Below, one piece after another: positions 24,101-32,116 of a stretch of 64,000 bases of DNA. The DNA is from Takakia lepidozioides (taxonomy: Eukaryota; Streptophyta; Takakiopsida; Takakiales; Takakiaceae): NCBI GenBank assembly GCA_030704615.1, contig CM060733.1, forward strand, positions 28,706,001-28,770,000, in the 5' to 3' direction. Made by a program: the position numbers and the translations under genes. Under the pieces are notes generated by a model that worked only from the letters and a program-made list of their open reading frames with translations, ran no database searches and had not been told where the DNA came from. Position 1 is the stretch's first letter. Each line of letters starts with the position of its first letter.

Positions 24101-24715
24101 TCATGCTTTTGAAACCAATGTTGGAAACAAAATTGTGTTTGTTGCTATACCAAGTGAATCTAGGTCTAGATTTCCATCTAATCATGCAACCAGCTCATTG
24201 TTGAATAGCTATCCAAAGGTTGTCCAGTGGTTGCAGACTTTGTCACCTGTAGTGGTCCTGCACTCTGCCCTGTGGGAGGTTAGAAAAATGGTTGGTTTCG
24301 CTGTGGCCAGGGCCATTGCATTGCATTCAGGCTTCTGATCGTTTAGTGGAGCATCTGGGAAACTAAAACCTGGTTTTAGTGGAAGTGGCTTTTAAGAGGT
24401 GCCCACATGCAACTGGAGAGAGTACCCTGAGAGATCCATTAGGAATCATGTACGATGCTGGCTTAGGTCAATGTCATCTTTTCCTTCTGAACATAAGTCA
24501 GTGATTGTGACAGCCTTGCACATTGGCCATTCACGATAAAAATCTAAGTTTCAAGCAAGTAGATGTGAAGAGGCCACGCTTTTCCTAACATTGTTCTTTG
24601 GTTGCAGGAGATAATGGGTGTTTTCAATAGGAACTGCATGATTTCATATTCGGCATATCGCAACATTTTTCCAATCTGGGCACTCGGTGAATACCGCTGC
24701 AAAGTCCTCACCTGA
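3166..24715 (+). CDS. CAS1: Cycloartenol synthase (oxidosqualene cyclase), 18 exons, complete
   Basis: The enzyme cyclises 2,3-oxidosqualene to cycloartenol, the first cyclic sterol precursor of plants, on ER membranes. Exons: 3166-3363, 4008-4193, 12018-12107, 12364-12561, 12919-13003, 13652-13818, 14268-14456, 14706-14819, 15210-15332, 15638-15760, 15915-16013, 16301-16357, 19757-19803, 20052-20195, 20950-21127, 23710-23790, 23965-24048, 24608-24715. They join in frame to 2271 nt (756 aa plus TGA), the usual CAS length. Visible landmarks are N-terminal [13 protein letters not shown], the MWCHCR active-site segment, [12 protein letters not shown] (Tyr410 of Arabidopsis CAS1), DHGWPISD (His477, Ile481) and several QW motifs. 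Tyr/His/Ile is the cycloartenol rather than lanosterol signature. The catalytic DCTAE box reads DCSSE, with Asp and Cys kept. All introns are GT-AG except intron 3 (GC-AG). Introns 2, 12, 14 and 15 hold retroelements. No frameshift or stop was found. Arabidopsis numbering is from memory. Confidence 0.93.
4270..4358 (+). repeat. LINE 3'-tail remnant and (CT)n tract in CAS intron 2
   Basis: CCATAATCTCTTTGAGCTTT followed by CCGTGGATGTTATA (about 4290-4322) resembles the 3' end of the LINE fragments at 9560-9600 and 22025-22065. A poly-T then runs into (CT)11 at 4337-4358, directly before the next LINE fragment. Confidence 0.5.
4360..5010 (+). mobile_element. 5'-truncated, degraded LINE fragment (family A)
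   Basis: The sequence matches the 3' third of the LINE at 6591-9237, including the finger region CPLCGQ (here frame-broken, about 4630-4660) and the terminal block ending TCTTATGAGTACATTCTCT. It starts abruptly after (CT)11. A second short copy of the terminal block follows at 5017-5060 and a partial one at about 5110-5155. It sits in CAS intron 2 in sense orientation and is not coding. Confidence 0.7.
5515..6568 (+). mobile_element. Older degraded LINE fragment (family A)
   Basis: Starting near CACTAAATTTTTCCACTGCA this stretch follows the post-RT region of the LINE at 6591-9237 with many substitutions and frame breaks. It includes the finger remnant ([18 protein letters not shown], about 6197-6250) and a decayed terminal block at 6520-6568. 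It ends against the (CT)n tract 6569-6589. It lies within CAS intron 2. Confidence 0.7.
6569..6589 (+). repeat. (CT)n microsatellite at LINE insertion boundary
   Basis: An uninterrupted CT run separates the end of an older LINE fragment from the start of a younger one. It is probably the target tract of the younger insertion. Confidence 0.8.
6591..9237 (+). mobile_element. Non-LTR retrotransposon (LINE A): RT plus zinc-finger region, no endonuclease
   Basis: The element encodes a non-LTR reverse transcriptase on the + strand in several broken frames. The N-terminal spacer (6591-7325) runs from [18 protein letters not shown] motifs include [13 protein letters not shown] (about 7590-7630), [11 protein letters not shown] (about 7780-7810) and the catalytic FADDF (about 7895-7910). 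Downstream are the connection region with [11 protein letters not shown] and a CX2C...HX4-5C finger ([17 protein letters not shown], 8860-8910). A gap around 7370 removes part of the palm and a frame change occurs at about 8070. No apurinic endonuclease domain is present. The family's terminal block (ATGGCCACAAGGCTATGGC to TCTTATG) ends at 9237, where it is fused to another LINE's 3' end. It lies in CAS intron 2, sense orientation. Confidence 0.85.
9238..9625 (+). mobile_element. LINE D 3' fragment with zf-RVT finger and (ATTTC)n tail
   Basis: This codes for [20 protein letters not shown] followed by [20 protein letters not shown], a zf-RVT type CX2C...HX4-5C finger found after reverse transcriptase in many plant LINEs. 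It closes with a stop at about 9500, then TTATAAAGCACC and about three ATTTC units. The same sequence ends the element at about 21218-22085. The left edge joins the preceding LINE at GTCTTATG/GGCTCCC with no spacer. Confidence 0.75.
9640..9676 (+). mobile_element. Minimal LINE-A 3'-end insertion with target duplication
   Basis: Only the terminal block of family A (GGGTCAATGGCCACAAGG to GAGTACAT) is present, flanked by CTCTCTTTGGT on both sides. It is about 45 bases of element, an extreme 5' truncation. Confidence 0.7.
9690..11865 (+). other. CAS intron 2, remaining sequence
   Basis: No gene or RNA is recognised. The stretch 10420-11022 is shared in inverted orientation with 63190-63716 near CAS copy 2. 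The stretch 11060-11860 has no counterpart in the visible part of copy 2. A short (CA)n lies at about 11485-11500. Confidence 0.6.
10420..11022 (-). repeat. Segment inverted relative to CAS copy 2
   Basis: The sequence from GACAAATCGAAGTCTTCC to GGGCTAAGTGTAACTTCC appears as its reverse complement at 63190-63716. The flanking GGGATYGTCAGGGAAGTRTTT is in the same orientation in both copies (11030-11055 and 63719-63740). One CAS copy therefore suffered an in-place inversion in intron 2; which one is unknown. Confidence 0.8.
12108..12363 (+). other. GC-AG intron 3 of CAS
   Basis: Exon 3 must end at CAG (12107, residues LYNHQ) and exon 4 must begin at AAC (12364, NKDGGWG) to keep the cyclase frame. 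The bases after the exon are GCGCGT, so the donor is GC rather than GT. The second CAS copy has GCACGT at the same place (63990). The acceptor GGATGCAG is normal. Confidence 0.75.
16453..16695 (-). mobile_element. Short 5'-truncated LINE-A copy
   Basis: Read on the - strand this is the final 240 bases of family A, ending in CTTATGAGTACATG. It lies between purine-rich GA tracts (16424-16452 and 16699-16715) in CAS intron 12. Confidence 0.75.
16716..19477 (-). mobile_element. Non-LTR retrotransposon (LINE A), antisense in CAS intron 12
   Basis: This is a second long copy of the LINE at 6591-9237, on the - strand and better preserved. It retains part of the palm missing there ([20 protein letters not shown] and [18 protein letters not shown], 18500-18720). 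Other RT motifs are [10 protein letters not shown] (about 18165-18190) and [10 protein letters not shown] (about 18030-18065). The [20 protein letters not shown] finger lies at about 17045-17105. It is broken by frame changes (near 17670, 18290-18400 and 18930). A (GA)n tract lies on each side (19478-19500 and 16699-16715). As in the first copy, no endonuclease domain is present and the left boundary falls at AAAATTCCAYAATGAGG. The reverse transcriptase would copy the element's RNA at the target. Confidence 0.88.
20250..20298 (+). mobile_element. Minimal LINE-A 3'-end insertion in CAS intron 14
   Basis: About 50 bases of the family A terminal block (GGGTCAATGGCCACAAGG to TATGAGTACAT) are flanked on both sides by CTCTTTGTTAG, a perfect 11-base target duplication. 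Confidence 0.8.
21218..22085 (+). mobile_element. LINE D 3' fragment in CAS intron 15
   Basis: This is the C-terminal part of a second LINE family in shifting frames, ending in a zf-RVT finger ([20 protein letters not shown], about 21760-21820) and a stop at about 21950. The tail reads TTATAAAGCACC then (ATTTC)3. TCTCTCCCC flanks both ends (about 21208 and 22084), a plausible target duplication. The sequence before the finger encodes the region following RT, with several stops, so the copy is dead. Confidence 0.75.
22228..22304 (+). mobile_element. Minimal LINE-A 3'-end insertion
   Basis: The terminal block (CCAAACTGGTTGCGGGGTCT to CCTATGAGTACAT) lies between TCTGTCT repeats. It carries more substitutions than the other mini-copies, so it is older. 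Confidence 0.6.
22941..23183 (+). mobile_element. 5'-truncated LINE-A copy with perfect target duplication
   Basis: About 243 bases of family A (from CCAAAAGCCCAGGCCC to GTCTTAGGAGTACAT) are bounded on each side by CTCTTCTCAAATGTGAG. This 17-base direct repeat fixes the element's 3' terminus at GAGTACAT and shows a TC-rich target. Confidence 0.85.
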
Positions 24716-25590
24716 GGTGGGTCTCAGGGAGCTCTTCAATTGGTTCACCAACTCTTTCTGATCAAATTGTTAGTCATTCTACTGCTTTAGAGAATGATTA
24801 TTGTGTCATTCTTTGGGGGCAATGGGACTTTCAATGATTCAGCCTGTTGTGGAGCTGGCATCTCTTGCTTGTGTTAGTTGCTATACCAAGTGAATCTAGG
24901 TCTGGATTTCCATCTAATCATGCAACCGGCTCATTGTTGAATAGCTATCCAAAGGTTGTCCAGTGGTTGCAGACTTTTGTCACCTGTAGTGATCTGCGGG
25001 AGGTTAGAAAAATGGTTGGTTCCGCTGTGGCCAGGGCCATTGTGTTGCATTCAGGCTTCTGATCGTTTAGTGGAGCATCTGGGAAACCAACAACCTGGTT
25101 TTAGTGCAAGTGGCTTTTAAGAGGTGCCCACATGCAACTGGAGAGAGTACCCTGAGAGATCCATTAGGAATCATGTATGATGCTGGCTTAGGTCAGTGTC
25201 ATCTTTTCCTTCTGAACATAAGTCAGTGATTGTGACAGCCTTGCACATTGGCCATTCACGATAAAAATCTACGTTTCAAGCAAGTAGATGTGAAGAGGCC
25301 ATGCTTTTCCTAACAGTGTTCTTTGGTTGCAGGAAATAATGGGTGTTGCCAGTAGGAACTGCATGGTTTCAAATTCGGCATATCGCAACATTTTTCCAAT
25401 CTGGGCACTTGGTGAGTACCGCTGCAACGTCCTCACCTGAGGTGGGTCTCAGGGAGTTCTTCAATTGGTTCACCAACTTTTTCTGATCAAATATTAGTCA
25501 TTTTGCTGCTTTAGAGAATGATTATTGTGTTATTCTTTGGGGACAATGGGACTATCAATATTCAGCCTGTTTTGGAGCTGGCATCTCTTT
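24138..25590 (+). repeat. Tandem duplication (about 728 bp x2) carrying the last CAS exon
   Basis: Unit 1 (about 24138-24868) and unit 2 (about 24871-25590) share the same order of landmarks: GTTGCTATACCAAGTGAATC, the end of intron 17, the terminal exon and about 150 bases of 3' flank ending GAGCTGGCATCTCTT. Units are offset by 725-733 bases and differ only by scattered substitutions and small indels, so the duplication is fairly recent. Confidence 0.9.
25333..25440 (+). CDS. Duplicated alternative terminal exon of CAS
   Basis: This is a second copy of CAS exon 18, preceded by the same GGTTGCAG acceptor and ending in TGA. It starts with [19 protein letters not shown], where the upstream exon (24608-24715) reads [19 protein letters not shown]. 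The Phe of GVFN and the Tyr eight residues later are replaced by Ala and Asn. By family comparison these match the yeast Erg7 active-site residues Phe699 and Tyr707 (numbers from memory). The frame is open and the [12 protein letters not shown] core is kept. Exon 17 could splice to either copy in the same phase. It may be a mutually exclusive last exon that changes product outcome, or a decaying duplicate. The sequence alone cannot tell. Confidence 0.7.
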   Translation, partial: EIMGVASRNCMVSNSAYRNIFPIWALGEYRCNVLT

Positions 25591-26885
25591 CTTTATTTGT
25601 GACACTAGAAATCACAGAAAGATTTGTAATCGGCAACCTACGAATCGTGTTGCATCGCCCGCTCTCCCGGCATTGCTCTCTACCATTGCCACTATGTCAT
25701 CATGTCTACATTTATTGGCTACATTCAACGTCGTTCTCAAATTGTAAAACACCAGGGCCTGCGATGCCACATCAATCATATGGCTTCCATTGGTCAGGCC
25801 CTTAACCCTCTTGTGCGTCTGTTGATAATTTGCTTGTGGGTCTGCCCAATCACCACAAATCATATTTCATGTTTGAGAGTGCCAATTGTAACTAAACACC
25901 ACATGGCAGATAGTAGCATTACTTTGGAGGGAAAAATCAAATTTCACTCTGTAGGGACGTGAGGGTCTATGGATGGAGGTTGCTGTTTGTAGAAGAAAGG
26001 TCAGATAAGGATGCACAGCATCTGAGACAAGATGCACCTTCTATGGAAAGTAAATGTAGTCTCCAGATTGTCTCCCAACAATTGAAGTAGACTCTTCCTC
26101 CCGTTAGAGGGTAGACAAGATCCATAGTTTGAAGTAGGGGACGAAACAATCTCCTTCCATCTTGGAGACGACATATGTTTTTCATTTATGACATCAATGA
26201 GCTCCAGCAAGTCTTGTGATCCAAGACAAGAGACCTCTCTTAGCTTCCAATCTGCGAATCTCAAAGCAGTGGAAATCTGGACCCTAGAAACTAATTAGTG
26301 TGCCCATCATTCTAGCTAGAATCATTGACATGTAGAAGGGAAGGATTCTAGAGGTCTAAGCAGAATACAAAGATTGAGGAAGTGCTCAAGAAGAGTCTGT
26401 TTGAAAGTGACAGATCGACCTGGCCTAAGAACTTGGAAACTTGATCTGCTTTACCTGAAGATAAGACTTGGAGTAGAGCCTAGTTTTGGTTCGGTGGGAT
26501 CTCCACATGGTATGTAGCCTAGGATCAGTTGTCCACTATCCGTAGGAAAGATCAGTAATGTACCAGCAGCTCTACCCTGCATCAAGACGTCAAATATACC
26601 CTACTTTTCTGAGGGGTGTATGTTAAAATGAAGGGTACATCCAATCAGGGTATATATGAGGGTTAGGCATTAGGATATAATTGAGCCGCCATTCGTAAAT
26701 GTAGCTATGCTAGGATAGCCACCTTCGACACAGGAAATCGTTCCTTCTCGATTTCATATTCTAATATTCTCTATTTCTCCTTCATGTCGACGGTTCTGCA
26801 TCTAGTTACACATAGCATGATCTTCAGTTCACGAGTATGGATACTCAGAACGAGTATGTCATTGGCTATACCATTTGTGGGCAGC
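25591..26885. other. Intergenic, no gene recognised
   Basis: Short open stretches on both strands here show no recognisable domain. The part from about 26620 to 26811 (TGTATGTTAAAATGAAGG to CTAGTTACA) has the look of a small solo copia LTR but has no verified partner. Confidence 0.5.
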
Positions 26886-27224
26886 GGGCGTAGCTACAGC
26901 ATGAGCCTAGCCACGCGAGCCCGGGAGCTGGGCTCACGCTTTGCCATCTAAGCTAAGCGTGAGCCCAGGGTTTAGAGGAGGGAGAAGCAAGTCCTATAAC
27001 CGAGGACAAGGTTTAGAGGGGGTCCTATTACCGTGGAAGCGTATATTTTGGAAGAAGAGATGAACACGGAAAAACTTCCAAACACGGCAAACATGGCAAT
27101 ATTGAGTCCCTTCTATAAGCACGAAAATCCCAATTCCCCCAGCCCTACTTCGTCAACCTTAAGCACTCCCACCCAAGCATTTCACGCAGTTGGTCCCACC
27201 TTCCACCAGCCCCAAGCGCTCGCT

Positions 27225-27498
27225 CCACCTTGAAGACGAGGCCCAAGCCGCGATCCCACCTAGCCCCACTCTCACCACGCTCCACCTTGAAGACGATCCC
27301 CAAGCCACGATCCCACCTAGCCCTACTCTCACCACGCTCCACCTTGAAGACGATCCCCAAGCCACGATCCATTCTCACCACGCTCCACCTTGAAGACGAG
27401 CCCCAAGCTGCGATCCCACTTGGCCCCACTCTCACCACGCTCCACCTTGAAGACGAGCCCCGAGCCGCGATCCCACTTGGCCCCACTCTCACCAAGCC
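27225..27498 (+). repeat. 57-bp minisatellite, five units
   Basis: Units begin CCACCTTGAAGACGA and end CTCTCACCACGCT. Four are 57 bases and the third is 46. Because 57 is a multiple of three the array stays open on both strands (LHLEDEPQAAIPLGPTLTT on the + strand). This is a property of the repeat rather than evidence of a protein. Confidence 0.9.
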
Positions 27499-27825
27499 CC
27501 AACCACCTTCTCTGGTCACTATTCCTATAAGTATATATTCCTGCATCATCAGTGAGTTGCTTTTCAACCCACCGACAATAGTAGAACTATCTAGAAAGTC
27601 AACTAGTGAACTAGGGAAGATGGTTATACCAACTCTGGTTCGCCATTAGCGTTTTAACGGGTTCTGGACCTGTCTGGCGGGTCGGGTCCGTTTCCGGGCT
27701 CATTTAAAAATGAACCCGGCTCAGGGTCCGAGTTTTTTGTGATGGCACGGGTCCAGACCCGGATAGATACCCCGGACCCTAACCCGTCGGGTACCCGGGG
27801 TCAAAATCTAGACCCGCACAACATT

Positions 27826-28012
27826 GTCGTCGATGATCATCATGAAATCATGATCACGAAGAAATTGAGTGCGTTGACGCACTCAGTTGTCCGCTGGGAG
27901 GAACCAAAAAAACAAGATTTTTTTTTTTTTATTTTTTTCCTTCCTCCCCCTGCGGAGAACTGAGTGCGTCAACGCACTCAATTTCTTCATGATCATGATG
28001 ATCATCGACGAC
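27826..28012. repeat. Long inverted repeat (hairpin) of about 54-bp arms
   Basis: The left arm (27826-27888) and right arm (27959-28012) are reverse complements, differing mainly by 9 extra bases in the left arm. Their inner ends are themselves near-palindromic (GAGTGCGTTGACGCACTC). The 70-base loop is T-rich. A foldback MITE inside the larger element is likely. Confidence 0.85.
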
Positions 28013-28116
28013 ATCTACCCAAATGCCGGGAAAAAAAAAACAAAACAAAAAAAAAAGGAAAAAAAACCTTCTTCCCTTAATTTTGTTTTTTGAATTCTCA
28101 TGTGCCTGACGCCCGC

Positions 28117-28470
28117 TTAATTCCCAACCTTGTTTCCCTCCACAAATATGGCAGTTCGCTAAGGGTTAGGGTTAGGGTTTGGGGTTACGATTTGCAGTGT
28201 TTCTCCGGTTTGCCGTGTTTGTCGTGTTTCCGCGGTAATGACGTCAACTTAATTCCCAGCCTGTTTCCCTGCACGAACATGGCAGTTTGCTAAGGGTTAG
28301 GGTTAGGGGTTAGGGCTTGCCGTGTTTCACCGGTTTGCCATGTTTGCCGTGTTTCCGCGGTGATGACGCCAGGTTAACTCCCACCCTGTTTCCCTGCACG
28401 AACATGGCAGTTCGCTAAGGGTTAGGTTTAGGGTTTGCCATGTTTGCTGTGTTTCCGCGGTAATGGGTGC
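28117..28470 (+). repeat. Tandem repeat (about 127 bp x3) with telomere-like GGGTTA motifs
   Basis: Three units start near 28117, 28248 and 28373 with TTAATTCCCARCCTGTTTCC and each contain ATGGCAGTTYGCTAAGGG followed by one to three TTAGGG/TTTAGGG copies, then GTGTTTCCGCGGTRATG. This is interstitial telomere-like sequence inside a transposon, not a telomere. Confidence 0.85.
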
Positions 28471-28639
28471 TCATCCGCGGAAGTACACCCTGCATCTTCC
28501 CCCATTCTCGTGCCACGTGGACTGGGCTCACGTCAAGCTCTTGGGCTCATAGGCTTGCGTGGCTAGGCTCACACTCTAGCATTCCCCGTGGGTAGCAAAT
28601 AGATGGCCACTTTCTTGACGTAGAAGAAACTCCTGATAT

Positions 28640-29400
28640 CGAGCACGACCTTGATGTCAGGCCTTCAAGTGTCTCTCGACATGACAATCATATATCGGTT
28701 TTATGTGAAGGGTCCACGACATGTAGGAGCGGAGACACAGAGGAGTCAGCTGCAAAAGAGACAAGAGTATGTCGGGAGCTGGAAGCCTTAATAGATCAGG
28801 CAAAATGTTGGGTGTCGTATGGTCGAAAATCTCCACCGTGGGCATTTTTTTACGACAAACAGTGAGGAGGCAGTTTCATTGGGCAGTGAGCGGATTCTTC
28901 GTTGCATTCTATGTTATAGCAATGCTTGTGGTGTTGAGAGTCTTGTCTTAAAGACCAGAGGTAGAAAATATCTCATAAAATACAACAAATTGCATGGCAC
29001 TAATGCGATGAGGAAGCACATTGAAAATGAGCATAGAGAGGTGTCGAGTAGATATCAAGCACTTTGCTGCTCGTCGTAAGGATCCTTTGGAGCCACATGA
29101 ATGGGAGCCCCTTAAGAAACGGCAGAAAGTGACACCGAGTCCCATTTCCACATTTTTTTGTAGCACTGTTCCCTACAAGAAAAATGATGAGAAGCAAAAG
29201 TCTTTCATGGAGGATCTGGTATTGCTTATAGTAAAAGTTTATTTCCCCTTGTCGAGTGTAGAAAATCTCTGGCTCAGACGTTGTGTTCTACGTCGAGACC
29301 CACGTCGTGTCTTTCCTTCTCGGAGAATGCTCACGGAAGAGATTTTGCCCACAATGGTTGAAACTACTGTTGAGAGACATGGCCCGTTTGTGGCGCCAAT
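28640..29400 (+). pseudogene. BED-type zinc finger / hAT-like transposon protein, degraded
   Basis: The stretch 28870-29060 encodes a BED-like finger: ILRCILCYSNACG supplies CX2C and GTNAMRKHIENEH supplies HX4H, with KYNKLHG between. BED fingers bind DNA and usually head hAT-family transposases. After a frame change, 29080-29370 encodes ISTFFCSTVPYKKNDEKQ and EDLVLLIVKVYFPLSSVE then FPSRRMLTEEILPTMVE. This layout of a short linker followed by a conserved helical segment precedes the hAT catalytic core. No catalytic core or dimerisation domain follows; a LINE begins at about 29610. The upstream part 28600-28850 has an open stretch of unknown nature. Confidence 0.6.
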
Positions 29401-29609
29401 TGAACTCCACCTCATCCCCCTCACCAGGGGATCTCCCATTGAGGGAGGATTGATTGTTTCCAGGCAAAGCGTGTGTTGGAAACACCGGTGCCAAGCACGC
29501 AGTCTTTGCCCCAGGTGTCGTGGAAATCTTGAAGCAGCTTCCTCCCCCGTTGCTCCGAAGTTCTGGAAACAGTTGCACAAACAGTAAATCATGCCTCCTC
29601 CCCTCAGTC

Positions 29610-32082
29610 AGCAGATCATGGTAAGTATTATACAATACTGATCTGCCTCTGGGGGGTTCCCATCATAGACCCAGGCACACCTGGTTTTCCATAGATTCCA
29701 TAGGGTAATGGCTCGAAGTGAAGCCCAAACCGGACAAACAGATTGCCCTTGACCAAGAATGAAGTTTAGGAGCAGCAGAGAAGGCGGGGGAGGGGGGGGG
29801 GAGTATCCCAGTGTGAGTAGAAGGCAAGGAGGTGCTGCCAGATTCTGCCGGACAGGATGCACATGAAGAAGCAGTGTGTTCGATCGATTCTGGGTTAGAG
29901 TTGCACATAGTGCAGACTGAGTTTTCTTCATGAGTTTGGGGTTGTTGGATGCATCGACTCCTAGGCAAGGGGGCTTGAAGTTCACTTGGTCAAATAACAG
30001 AGACCCACCTGATCTGTGCCAGGCCCGTTTGGACAGGTTCTACTGTTCCTCTACGCTCAAAGGTTGGTCTAAAAAAGTCCCTCTGCAGCCTATCTTGCCA
30101 GATTTTGACCATGCAATAGTGCAACTCCTCCTTGACACTCCAGGGTCAAGGGTCAGAGGTAGGGGCTTCTTCAAGCTCTACAAGACCCGCAGGTAGTTGA
30201 GACCTTGAAACATGCCTGGGAAATAGCAGTCTCTCCTTTGGTCTCCCACACAGCAAGGTTCCTGGCAAAGCTCTCCTCCCTCACGGACTTGTGCAAAGAT
30301 ATCTCAAGATTAAAAGCGGAGGAGAATACGAGGCGTCAAAAAGCACTTACTAAATGCTTAGAGGTCTGCCAATTTCAGCTTCAGTCAGGGCATGGGGGAC
30401 CGCATACTATAGCCTCATACAAAGAAGCAAAGAGGAACCTCTCCATGCTTTTGCATGCCAAGGAACAGTTCACCAGAATCAAAGCTGGAGTCAACTGGTC
30501 TCTCAAAGGAGAGAAGATGACTTAGTATTTTTTCATCAAAGCGGCTCAAAGAAGACTTGATCCCTGCTCTTCGTGACAACGCTGGGCAATTGGTGGACAA
30601 CCCTAAAAACATGGCAGAGGTGGCAGCCACGTACTTCCAAGGGCTTTTTCAATGTCAACAAATGTCTCAGCTGAAAGATAATGCAACAACAGCTCTACTA
30701 CATCACATTCCCTGCACTTTATCTCAGAAGGATAAAGCCAATCTAGCGGCTCCCCTCACGGTGTATGAGCCAGGCCAAGCCGTCAACTCCATGGCATCGC
30801 AGAAGTCCCCTGGTCTGGATGGCCTACCAATTGAGCTGTTCAAATCGTTGTGGGAAACAATTGGGGAAGAATTCCTACTCATGGCAAATGATATAATGGA
30901 AAAAATGCTGATGCCTTCACAAATTTTAGAGGGTCTCATCACCCTCATATTCAAGAAGGGGGACAGAGAAGACATGGCCAACTATCGCCCTATAACTCTG
31001 TTGAATTCCACTTACAAGATTATTGCCAAGACCATGGCTTTGAGGCTGCAACCCCTTCTGCCAAAGATCATAAGGAAAGATCAAACAGGGTTTCTAAAAG
31101 ACCGTATGATTCTGGATAACATCCTCTTGGCACATGAGGCCTTGCACCGAGCAGAGATTAATAATCAACCATTGGCTTTCTTGATGCTTGACTTCGAAAA
31201 GGCCTTCGATTCCATTGATTGGGATTTTCTGGAAGGGGCTTTGGAAAAATCAGGATTGGGGGGACCTTTCCTCACTTGGGTACACATCCTTTTACATTCA
31301 GCATCTAGCAAAGTCACGGTGAACGGAGTCGTTTCCAAGGCCTTTCCAATTTCCAGATCAGTAAGGCAGGGCTGCCCCCTTGCTCCCTTCCTCTTTCTAA
31401 TCGTGGCGGACTCCCTAGGGCATATGTTGGATTTCAGGCAAGACATTGTCGGGCTGCACTTACCTACTCTACTACGTGAGATGCTGAAACTGTCTATGTA
31501 TGCAGATAACACCGCCCTCTTGCTTGACACCTCCTCCAGAAGAAATATAGACAGGGCACTCCAAGCACTGGACACTTTTTGCCTTGCTTCAGGACTTAAG
31601 GTCAATTGGAAAATGTCCATGGGCATTCTTTCTTTGCTACAGAACGGTGCAGTTGCAGCTCATTGTGATGCTTGGGGTGTGGACATAGGCCTGAGATGGC
31701 CCCAGACAAAGCCTTGGTAAAGGAAATCAAAGCACTCATCCGAAATTTCATATGGGGTGCCGCCAAGCACGCATCCCACGAGTTTTTTTCAGCTGAGGAG
31801 AGACCGTGTGCCGACCCACCCAATCTGTCAATGTCGTCTTCTACCATATTGAAGTCGCCACCCATCAGCCAGTGTTGAATTTGCGGGTGATGCAACGTTC
31901 TATCTCTGATTTGATTCCAAAGGGCAATCCTTTCTTCCTCCACATTAGGGGCGTAGATGTTTAACAGACCCACTTCTCCCAATGATTGTCCCAGGTTTAG
32001 CACTAGAAACTGGACCCTGCCTTGCAACCACACACCATTAGAGACAATTGATTGTTGTAAGGAAGGAGACACCAGAATTACA

Positions 32083-32116
<34 letters not shown>

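Larger units (their letters stand above)
26886..28587. mobile_element. Non-autonomous MULE-like TIR element with 9-bp target duplication
   Basis: The left end GGGCGTAGCTACAGCATGAG continues into CCTAGCCACGC. The reverse complement of the right end is GGGGAATGCTAGAGTGTGAG continuing into the same CCTAGCCACGC. The flanks are GTGGGCAGC (26877-26885) and GTGGGTAGC (28588-28596). A 9-base duplication with imperfect TIRs is the mark of Mutator-like elements. The interior encodes no transposase. It is a patchwork of a 57-bp minisatellite, GGGTCC-rich sequence, a long hairpin and a telomere-like tandem repeat, so it must have been moved by another element's enzyme. Confidence 0.7.

Noticed and set aside
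26620-26811. Solo copia-like LTR (TGTATGTTAAAATG to CTAGTTACA)
   Set aside because: No second copy, primer-binding site or target duplication could be identified.
28158-28440. Telomere or chromosome end suggested by GGGTTAGGGTTAGGG
   Set aside because: Only one to three units occur per 127-bp repeat, inside a transposon bounded by TIRs, with unique DNA on both sides.
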